Below are positions 39,170-46,414 of a DNA stretch of 64,000 nucleotides, one piece after another; the stretch's first letter is position 1, and each line of letters opens with the position of its first letter. A program made the translations under genes and the position numbers. The notes below the pieces were generated by a model. The model made no database searches. It saw only the letters and a list, made by a program, of their open reading frames with translations, and was not told the DNA's origin. This DNA is from Dehalococcoidia bacterium (GTDB lineage: Bacteria > Chloroflexota > Dehalococcoidia > UBA2979), in contig JANQNP010000018.1 of NCBI GenBank assembly GCA_028279505.1, positions 38,811 to 102,810 on the forward strand. The letters are read 5' to 3'.

Positions 39170-40539
39170 CCACGCCTCCCGAGGATGGCTCGACGAGCGG
39201 GCTGTTCGTCGACCTCTACGAGCTGACGATGGCGCAGGCGTACCTCCACGAGGGTCGTCACGACGACCCGGCCGTCTTCGACCTCTTCTTCCGCACGCTG
39301 CCGCGCGACCGCAACTTCCTGGTCGCCGCCGGCGTCGCGCGCCTAGTCGACGACCTCCGGGCGCTGCGCTTCAGCTCCGACGACGTCTCCTACCTCGAAT
39401 CGCTGGGGCGGTTCGCGCCCGATTTCCTCGATTGGCTGCGCCGCTGGCGGTTCACCGGCAGCGTCCGCGCGATCCCGGAGGGGACGCCCTGCTTCGCGAA
39501 CGAGCCGCTGATCGAGGTGCGCGCCCCGCTCGGTGAGGCGCAGCTGGTCGAGACGGTGGCGATCAACCGGCTCCATCACGCGACGCTCATCGCCTCGAAG
39601 GGGGCGCGGGTCGTCGCGGCGGCGGACGGCCGCTCGGTCGTGGACTTCGGCGCGCGACGGGCCCACGGCACGGACGCGGCGATCGAGGCGGCGCGAGCGA
39701 TATACCTCGTGGGGTTCGACGCCACCTCGAACGTCGCGGCCGGGCGCCGCTACGGCATCCCGGTCGCGGGCACGATGGCGCACGCCTACGTGCAGGCGCA
39801 CGCGAGCGACCTGGAGGCGTTCCGCGCGTTCGTCGCCGAGTTCCCCGGAATGATCCTGCTCGTCGACACCTACGACACCGCGGCCGGCGTCGAAGCGGTG
39901 ATCGCCCTGGCGCGGGAGTTCGAGGAGCGCGGCGAAGCGCTGCCGGTGCGCGCGCTGCGGATCGACTCGGGCGACCTCGATGAGTCGGGGCGTGAGGCGC
40001 GGGGCCGGCTGGACGCGGCGGGACTCGAGGCGGTCGAGCTGTTCGCCAGCGGCGGCCTGGACGAATGGGACGTCCGGGACCTCGTGCGTGGCGGAGCGCC
40101 GTACACGGGCTTCGGCGTCGGGACACGAGTGATCGCCTCGGACGACGCACCGACCGGCGACGCCGTCTACAAGCTGGTCGCGCTCGACGGGCGCGGGCTG
40201 ATCAAGCTCTCGCCCGACAAGGAGACATTGCCCGGGGCGAAGCAGCTCGTCCGCCAGCGCGACGCGAGCGGGGCGATCGAGCGCGACATCCTCACCACCG
40301 AGGACGACCGCACCATCGAGGGCGAAGCGCTACTCGTCGAGGTGATGCGCGACGGCCAGCCGGTCGAAGCGGCTGCCTCGGCGATCGACCTCGAGGCCAG
40401 CCGGACGCGCGCCGCCTCGCTGCTCGCTCAGCTCACCGAGGACGAGCGCGACCTCGAGGTCGTGCCACCGCCGCCCGTGGTGGTGAGCGACGCGCTCGAG
40501 GCGGAGCGGGAGCGGGTGGCCGCGCGCGTGCGCGGCTAG
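39166..40539 (+). CDS. pncB: Nicotinate phosphoribosyltransferase
   Basis: 457 residues from a GTG. It opens with LFVDLYELTMAQAYLHEGRHDDPAVFDLFFRTLPRDRNFLVAAG, the family N-terminus. The phosphoribosyl site is seen in VDFGARRAHGTDAA, AGTMAHAYVQAH, LLVDTYDTAAGVEAV, RIDSGDLDESGREAR and FASGGLDEWDVRDL. It makes nicotinate mononucleotide from nicotinate and PRPP with ATP hydrolysis. It follows pncA with a 4-nt overlap. It converges on the next gene so that both stops share one CTAG. Confidence 0.92.
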   Translation: MTTPPEDGSTSGLFVDLYELTMAQAYLHEGRHDDPAVFDLFFRTLPRDRNFLVAAGVARLVDDLRALRFSSDDVSYLESLGRFAPDFLDWLRRWRFTGSVRAIPEGTPCFANEPLIEVRAPLGEAQLVETVAINRLHHATLIASKGARVVAAADGRSVVDFGARRAHGTDAAIEAARAIYLVGFDATSNVAAGRRYGIPVAGTMAHAYVQAHASDLEAFRAFVAEFPGMILLVDTYDTAAGVEAVIALAREFEERGEALPVRALRIDSGDLDESGREARGRLDAAGLEAVELFASGGLDEWDVRDLVRGGAPYTGFGVGTRVIASDDAPTGDAVYKLVALDGRGLIKLSPDKETLPGAKQLVRQRDASGAIERDILTTEDDRTIEGEALLVEVMRDGQPVEAAASAIDLEASRTRAASLLAQLTEDERDLEVVPPPPVVVSDALEAERERVAARVRG

Positions 40540-41279
40540 CCGGCGATCCGCGATCGCGCGACGATGCGCCAGCCGTCGTCGCCGTCCGCGACGAGGAATA
40601 CCGCCTGCTCGCGCCGCCCGTCCTCGAGCGTCGCGGTGACGGCGACGTTGGCCCCCGTACGGCCGACCTGGTAGGCGTTGGCTTCGCGGCTCGTGGTCGG
40701 CGACCAGTTCTGCGCCGCGAGCGCTGCCGTGTAGCCGGCTGCGTCCTCGTAGCGCTCGACCGCGCCGACGCCGACGTCCGTCAGCGGGTAGCGTGCGAGC
40801 GCCGCGCAGCCGTCGAGGTCCCGCGCGTCCCACGCATCGAGGTGCTGACCGACCACCTCGAGCGCGGCGCCCTCGGACGCCGTGGTGTCCTCGCCGGGTT
40901 CGAACGAGTCGGTGCCGAAGCGGGCCTGGATGCCCCAACCGGCCGGGAGGCGGGTCAGCACGTAGGTGACGCGGTTCGAGATGTACGGCTCGTTGTCCGC
41001 GTTGATCCGCGACCAGCCACCGGCGAGGTGCACCTTGTCGTCGGACTCTTGGATCCGTTCCGACGTCACCCCCTCGGTACGCACCCAGCCGGCCTCCTTG
41101 AACACGGGCCACGGGTTGATCTGCGCGTAGTCCTCGGGGGTCTCGAACCAGGTCCGGCGTCCCTGCGACGAGACCCGGGTGTGCGGGTAGCTCATCACCG
41201 TCGCCCAGCCGGTGCTGTCCTCACGGTTGAAGTGATAGAAGAAGCCCTCATAGGCGGCTTCAGGGGACTCGTAGGGCAT
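40536..41279 (-). CDS. Two-module SnoaL/NTF2-like hypothetical protein
   Basis: 247 residues. ESPEAAYEGFFYHFNREDSTGWATVMSYPH at the N-terminus and ALEVVGQHLDAWDARDLDGCAALARYPL in the second half look like the helical openings of two NTF2/SnoaL-like domains. Each is followed by beta strands ending in KVHLAGGWSRINADNE and QAVFLVADGDDGWRIVARS. No catalytic residues stand out. GAGGAGACGCG precedes the ATG. Function unknown; a small-molecule binding or isomerase role is possible. Confidence 0.7.
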   Translation of the reverse strand: MPYESPEAAYEGFFYHFNREDSTGWATVMSYPHTRVSSQGRRTWFETPEDYAQINPWPVFKEAGWVRTEGVTSERIQESDDKVHLAGGWSRINADNEPYISNRVTYVLTRLPAGWGIQARFGTDSFEPGEDTTASEGAALEVVGQHLDAWDARDLDGCAALARYPLTDVGVGAVERYEDAAGYTAALAAQNWSPTTSREANAYQVGRTGANVAVTATLEDGRREQAVFLVADGDDGWRIVARSRIAG

Positions 41280-41321
41280 CGCGTCTCCTCGGATGAGCAG
41301 GCGCAGCGTACGCGAGGTGGG

Positions 41322-42623
41322 CTAGCCGGCGGCGACCGGCTCGGTGCCGGGCTTCGCAGCGTCCTCGTCGTCGAGCACCTCCTCGACGATCGAGTCGCCT
41401 CGGAGGGCGCGCAGCTCGGTGGTGCCGAAGTAGAGGACGAGGGAAAAGGCAGTGACGGTCAGCGCACCCGCGGCGATCGTCGCGCGCACGCCGATGAACT
41501 CGGCGACGATCCCGGCGAGGAAGCCCCCGACCGCAGCCAGGAAGTAGGTCATCGTCCAGACGCCCATGACTCGGCCTCTGAACTGGTCGGGCACGGCCAG
41601 CTGCACGACCGTCATGCCGATCACGAGGTAGGCCTCCTCCATCAGCCCAGCGAATAGCAGCAGCGCCGCCGCGAGGAGCAGCGTGTCGCTGGCCGAGAAC
41701 AGCGCGATCAGTACCCCGAACACCGCGGACGTCACGAGCATGATCACGCCCGGTCGCGCGCCGATGCCGTTGCGGAGGATGACGTAGGTACCCGCGAGTG
41801 CCCCGACACCTGCCGAGGCCTCCATGAACCCGAATCCCGCCGCTCCGACCTCGAGCAGGTCCTCCGCGAAGATCGGGAGCAGCACCACATACGAGGAGCC
41901 GAAGACCGACGCGAAGAACGACAACCCGATGACGGAGAGGAAGAGCGGTCGCGACCAGATGAAGCGGAAGCCCGCCATCACGCCGCTCTGCGCCTCCGTC
42001 GCGGGCGCTGACGTTCGAGGCGCCAGCTTGATCGTCAGCAGTACCACGACCGAGATCGCCATCGTCGCCGCGGCGACGAAGAACGCCTGTCCGGTCCCCA
42101 CGAGGGCGATCAAGATCCCACTCAGTCCCGGTCCGGCGATCCGCATCGCACCCCACACGCCGCTGTTCAGCGCGACCGCGCTCGCCATCGCCTCGCGTTC
42201 GATCAGCCTCGGCAGCAGCGCGCTCATCGAGGGTGCGGCAAGCGCCGCGAATGAGCCGGTCGCGACGGCCCAGACGACCACCATCCAGAGCGCGACGACG
42301 TCCGTGACGATCAGGAGCCCGAGCACGAAGTGCCCACCAAAGCTCAAGACCTGGCTGATCAAGAGCAAGCGATACGGCTCGGTGCGATCGGCGAGCGACC
42401 CCGCGGGAATCGAGAGCACGATCGTCGGGAGCGAGGTCGCGAGCCAGACGACGCCCAGCCAGAACGGGGACCGGTCGAGCTCCGCCGCCACGAGCCAGCC
42501 GGCGCCGATGAAGCGGAACTGAATGCCGAAGACGCGGATGATCGCGGCGAACCAGTAGCGCCGGTAGTTCGGATAGACGAGCGCGCCCCAACGCGAGCGT
42601 TCGGTTGCCGCCGTGGCAGTCAC
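41322..42623 (-). CDS. Major facilitator superfamily transporter (MFS_3 type)
   Basis: 433 residues with about twelve membrane helices. RYWFAAIIRVFGIQFRFIGAGWLV begins helix 1. The loop 2-3 motif is seen as GSLADRTEPYRLLL, and a second copy after helix 8 as RGRVMGVWTMTYFLAAVGGFLAG. The sequence resembles the EntS-like/macrolide exporter subgroup. The substrate is unknown. It starts at a GTG and is transcribed alone, between the Rieske gene and a SnoaL-like gene. Confidence 0.87.
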   Translation of the reverse strand: MTATAATERSRWGALVYPNYRRYWFAAIIRVFGIQFRFIGAGWLVAAELDRSPFWLGVVWLATSLPTIVLSIPAGSLADRTEPYRLLLISQVLSFGGHFVLGLLIVTDVVALWMVVVWAVATGSFAALAAPSMSALLPRLIEREAMASAVALNSGVWGAMRIAGPGLSGILIALVGTGQAFFVAAATMAISVVVLLTIKLAPRTSAPATEAQSGVMAGFRFIWSRPLFLSVIGLSFFASVFGSSYVVLLPIFAEDLLEVGAAGFGFMEASAGVGALAGTYVILRNGIGARPGVIMLVTSAVFGVLIALFSASDTLLLAAALLLFAGLMEEAYLVIGMTVVQLAVPDQFRGRVMGVWTMTYFLAAVGGFLAGIVAEFIGVRATIAAGALTVTAFSLVLYFGTTELRALRGDSIVEEVLDDEDAAKPGTEPVAAG

Positions 42624-42675
42624 TCGATCGCCCTCGTTCCTCCGCTACCCGTCGATGCGCCCGCGACGCGCGCCG

Positions 42676-44460
42676 CTACCCATCGATGCGCGCAACCCGC
42701 GCGGGTCGCGGCTGGGTGCTGCGCGCGGCGTTGAGCGCCTGATCGTAGACGGCGAGCTGCTTCCGCGGCGTTGCGGCGAAGCGCGTCGCCGCCATCAACG
42801 GCAGGTCGGCCTCCGGGTGGCCGCCGAGGAGCCGCGACTCCTCGATCGCCGCGTGGCAGGTCTTGAGCACGTGGGCCTGCTGGATGAAGCGGCCGTCGTC
42901 GGCCTCGACCGCTTCGCGGCCGAGCGCGGCGTACAGCGGCGCGCGGTCCAGCTCGGTGCGGCGCCACTGGCGGATGTGGGCGAGGGCGCTGGCCTCGTCG
43001 CGGTCGAAGATCGATTCGCGCAGCGAGTCGCCGACCTCCTCGGCGTTCGCATCGACCGAGGGAAGCGGCCCCTCGTCGGCTCGCGCGCCATCCGCGCGAT
43101 CGAAGCGCTTCTGGTCGTTGATGAACCAGGCAGAGTGGTAGAGCGACCGCAGCACCTCGGGCGTGGCGCCGCGCGCGAGCAGCGACCGCGTCGCGTTCGC
43201 GTGCGTCAGCAGGTGCGTGACCTCCAGCCAACCACCGTCGTCCCAGACCGCCTCGTCGTGACTCGTCTCCCACGTCGTGTCGAAGCGCAGCATCCGCTCC
43301 GACGCCGCGAGCACCAGCTCACGCGCGACCTCATCGAGGGCAACCCCGGCGCCGAGGGCCGCGTGTACCGCCTCAAACGCCTCGGTCTGCTTGCCGAACA
43401 GCACCTGCTGGCGGAAGCGGGCGCTGTCCCAGCGCGCGCCGGCGCCGTTCTGCTTCGCCAGCAGCGACGGGAAGGTCGACTCGACCTCGCTGAGCTGCGT
43501 TATGTAGCGACGCATCTCCGGCAGCTTGTCGTAACGGGTGGCCCAGGCGATCGACGGCACCAGCGCCGGCACGATCGGGAGCAACGCCTCCCACCCGACC
43601 TTGTCGGCGAACTGGCTCAGCTTGTGCACGTAGATCATCTGGTGACCGAAGCCGAGGAAGTGGTCGGTCGCCGCGCCAATCAGCCAACGCGCGATCTCGC
43701 TGGAGGGCGCTCCGCCCTCAATCGCGCCCGTCAGCAGGGCCTCCGCGCCGTCGATGTCCTCGTGCTCGATCCGCCGGCGGAACTCCTGCTCACCCGCCAC
43801 GTCCGAGGGCGGTTCCACCTCGGGCGTCGGTCGCTCGGGATAGCGGCGCACCGGATCAGCGCTCGCGAAGAGCGCGCGGACCGTGGGAACGACCGCCTCG
43901 TCGGGGTAGAACTCCGCCAGCGAGACGCAGTCGGCGATGACCGCGAGGGCGTGGCCCCAGCCGTACTCCTCGCGCTCTGCGTTATGTAACGCACCCTGTC
44001 GCATCACCTCGGCGGGTAGCATCCCGAGGTCGAGGAGACGCGCCGCCTCCCGGGCGATCCGACCCGCCTCGAACTTGTGCAGGCCTTCGCGGAGGCTGAT
44101 CAACCGCTCGCTCATCTGGTCCTCGACCGCGGGCGGGGTGAGGTCGACGAAGATGCGGCCGCCGTCGACGCGGAGCGGGTAGGAGCGGGCGCCCTCCTCG
44201 CCGAACTGGGCCGCGCCGTCGGCGAGGGCGAACTTCCAGTTGTGCCACTCGCAGGTGAGCGTGCAGGCCGCGTCGTTCACGCGGCCGACGGCGAGCGGGT
44301 AGCCTTCGTGCGGGCAGCGGTTGTCGAGGGCATAGAGCTGCCCCTGGCTCTCGATCACGACGACCTGCCGGTCGCCCAACCGCTTCACGAGGCGCCCGTC
44401 CTTCATGTCGTCGAGCGAACCCACCTCGGTCCAGACGTTCGGAGCGGTGTCGGTGGTCAT
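42676..44460 (-). CDS. Rieske [2Fe-2S] protein with a large unassigned helical domain
   Basis: 594 residues from the ATG behind GAGGAGGCGCGCC. Residues ~8-115 are a Rieske domain. The cluster ligands are Cys49 and His51 in NRCPHEGYPL, and Cys70 and His73 in TCEWHNWKF. This is not the C-terminal catalytic domain of ring-hydroxylating oxygenases. The remaining ~480 residues are alpha-helical with many His: MIYVHKLSQFADKVGW, HNAEREEYGWGHALA, SLYHSAWFINDQKRFDR and VLKTCHAAIEESRLLGGHPE. They may bind a cofactor or metal, but I do not recognise the domain. Probably cytosolic. Confidence 0.8.
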   Translation of the reverse strand: MTTDTAPNVWTEVGSLDDMKDGRLVKRLGDRQVVVIESQGQLYALDNRCPHEGYPLAVGRVNDAACTLTCEWHNWKFALADGAAQFGEEGARSYPLRVDGGRIFVDLTPPAVEDQMSERLISLREGLHKFEAGRIAREAARLLDLGMLPAEVMRQGALHNAEREEYGWGHALAVIADCVSLAEFYPDEAVVPTVRALFASADPVRRYPERPTPEVEPPSDVAGEQEFRRRIEHEDIDGAEALLTGAIEGGAPSSEIARWLIGAATDHFLGFGHQMIYVHKLSQFADKVGWEALLPIVPALVPSIAWATRYDKLPEMRRYITQLSEVESTFPSLLAKQNGAGARWDSARFRQQVLFGKQTEAFEAVHAALGAGVALDEVARELVLAASERMLRFDTTWETSHDEAVWDDGGWLEVTHLLTHANATRSLLARGATPEVLRSLYHSAWFINDQKRFDRADGARADEGPLPSVDANAEEVGDSLRESIFDRDEASALAHIRQWRRTELDRAPLYAALGREAVEADDGRFIQQAHVLKTCHAAIEESRLLGGHPEADLPLMAATRFAATPRKQLAVYDQALNAARSTQPRPARVARIDG

Positions 44461-44571
44461 GGCGCGCCTCCTCGTGGTGGCGGGTAGACGCTCATCATCG
44501 CGCCGCCGGTCAAGCGCCGCCCTGACCGCGCGGACAGTCGCGCGGCAGGTCGCTGTGGCACGATCCGCCGC

Positions 44572-45750
44572 ATGACCTCGACATCGGCGGGCGCGCCGAG
44601 CGATGCGACCTTCCAGCTGCTCGACGCGGTCAGCCGAGCCGTCGCCGAGGAGGCACGTCACCCCGACGGGGCGGAGATGTGCCAGCGGGTCGTCGACACG
44701 GTCTGCGAGGCGTTCGGCACACCGACCGGCTGGGTCTACCTCTTCGATCGCGACACCGGCGAGCCGCGGCTCGCCGCCAAGCGGGTGCTCCCGCCGGTCT
44801 TCTCGGTGGAACCGGAGCGCTGGGAGGGCCTCTGCTGGTGCGTCGAGGCGCTGCTCGAGCCGCACGCGCCGGGCACGAAGGCCGACAACGTTGACGTCGT
44901 GCAGTGCACCCGCCTCTACGGCGTGCAGTCCGGCGACAGCGCCGGCCTCACGCACCACACGACCGTCCCGCTGATCGCCGCCGGGCGGCGGGTCGGGGTG
45001 ATGAACGTCGCCCGCGAGGACTGGCAGAAGATCCCCGAGCCGGAGCTGTCGGTGCTGACGCTGATCGGGCGGATGCTCGCGATCGGCGTCGCGGGTCTCG
45101 AGGTGCACGGGAGCGCGGTCGCCGACGCCGTGACCGCGGACCGGCTCCACCTGGCCCAGGAGCTGCACGACACCGTCCTCCAATCGCTCACCGGCATCGC
45201 GCTCAACCTCGATGTCGCGGCGAGCAGCCTGGAGGCCGCGCCGGATGTCGCGGAGGAACGGCTCGAGCGCAGCGCGAACCTGACGCAGCAGGCGCTCGAG
45301 AACGCGCGCGGGGCGATCGAGGGGCTGCACACCCGCGCCGCAGAGAGCGGCGGGCTCGCCGCCGCGCTCGGCCGGATGGCCGACGACTTCACCGCCAACT
45401 ACGGCATCCCCGTCGACCGCGATATCGAGCTGACGGCCGAGCCGCTGTCGCCGGCCGTCGAGCACGGGCTGCTGCGCGTGGTCTCCGAGGGCCTGCACAA
45501 CGTGGTCAAGCACGCGGACGCGTCGCGCGCGCACCTGGTGCTGCGGCGCCGCGAGCGACGGCTGAGCCTGATCCTCGAGGACGACGGGCGCGGCTTCGAG
45601 CGGACGACCGTCTACGCCTCGCCGCATGGCTACGGGCTGGCGAGCATGCGACGGCGGGTGCGCCTCCTCGGTGGGCGGTTCCGGCTGAAGACGGCGCCGG
45701 GCGAGGGCACGCGCGTCGAGGTGAGCGTGGGCGTCGATGCCGGCGAGTAG
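44572..45750 (+). CDS. Cytosolic GAF-domain sensor histidine kinase (NarL-system type)
   Basis: 392 residues without membrane helices. A GAF domain (~15-180) contains Cys88 and Cys90 in GLCWC and Cys112 in VVQCTRL, a Cys arrangement that could hold an Fe-S cluster or act as a redox switch. The HisKA_3 phosphorylation site lies in LAQELHDTVLQSLTGIAL. The HATPase_c domain has LHNVVKHADAS (N box) and LEDDGRGFE (G1), then GLASMRRRVRLLGG. It phosphorylates the response regulator encoded next, whose start lies 14 nt inside this gene. Confidence 0.9.
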   Translation: MTSTSAGAPSDATFQLLDAVSRAVAEEARHPDGAEMCQRVVDTVCEAFGTPTGWVYLFDRDTGEPRLAAKRVLPPVFSVEPERWEGLCWCVEALLEPHAPGTKADNVDVVQCTRLYGVQSGDSAGLTHHTTVPLIAAGRRVGVMNVAREDWQKIPEPELSVLTLIGRMLAIGVAGLEVHGSAVADAVTADRLHLAQELHDTVLQSLTGIALNLDVAASSLEAAPDVAEERLERSANLTQQALENARGAIEGLHTRAAESGGLAAALGRMADDFTANYGIPVDRDIELTAEPLSPAVEHGLLRVVSEGLHNVVKHADASRAHLVLRRRERRLSLILEDDGRGFERTTVYASPHGYGLASMRRRVRLLGGRFRLKTAPGEGTRVEVSVGVDAGE

Positions 45751-46372
45751 GGCGGACGGCGCGCTGCGCGTCGTCGTCGCGGACGACCATCCGGTCGTGC
45801 GCGATGGGGTGGTGGCACTCCTCGACGCGCGGGGATTCGACGTCGTGGGCGAGGCCGACGACTCGGATCGAGCGATCTCGGTCTGCACCGTGCGCACGCC
45901 CGACGTGCTGCTGCTCGACTACGAGCTCCCGCCATCGGACGCGCCGGCCGTGATCGAGGCGGTGCGATCGGCGCCCGGCGGCACGCGGATCCTCGTGTTC
46001 TCCGCGTTCCGCGACACGGAGCGAGCGCGCACCGCGCTCGACGCGGGCGCGGACGGCTACGTGACGAAGGGGCTGCGCGCTCCCGACCTCGTCGACGCGG
46101 TCCGGCGCACCGCGGCCGGCGAGCGCGTCGTGGACGCCGAGGTCGAGCGCGCGCTCCGCGACGAGGCCCACCGCACCCAGCCGACGGAGCGACAGCGAGC
46201 GGTGATCGTCCTCGTGGCCGGGGGCGCGACGAACCGGGAGATCGCCGCCGAGCTCGGAATCACCGAGCGGACGGTGAAGTACCACCTGCGGGCGCTGTTC
46301 GACCGCCTCGGCGCCTCGAACCGGGCGGAGGCCGTGGCGCGCGCCGGCGACGCCGGATGGTTGGCTCGCTAG
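45737..46372 (+). CDS. NarL/FixJ-family response regulator
   Basis: 211 residues. The receiver has VVADDHPVVRDGVV, the phospho-acceptor Asp in DVLLLDYELP, the switch Ser in ILVFSAFRD and Lys in YVTKGLRAPD. The C-terminal GerE helix-turn-helix is TERQRAVIVLVAGGATNREIAAELGITERTVKYHLRALFDRLGAS. The start overlaps the kinase gene, so it is its cognate partner. Targets are not evident, though the caspase-like lipoprotein gene follows 42 nt downstream. Confidence 0.92.
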   Translation: MPASRADGALRVVVADDHPVVRDGVVALLDARGFDVVGEADDSDRAISVCTVRTPDVLLLDYELPPSDAPAVIEAVRSAPGGTRILVFSAFRDTERARTALDAGADGYVTKGLRAPDLVDAVRRTAAGERVVDAEVERALRDEAHRTQPTERQRAVIVLVAGGATNREIAAELGITERTVKYHLRALFDRLGASNRAEAVARAGDAGWLAR

Positions 46373-46414
46373 GCCGCCGGTTGCCCATCGATCTACGCCC
46401 GTTATCATTTCCCG

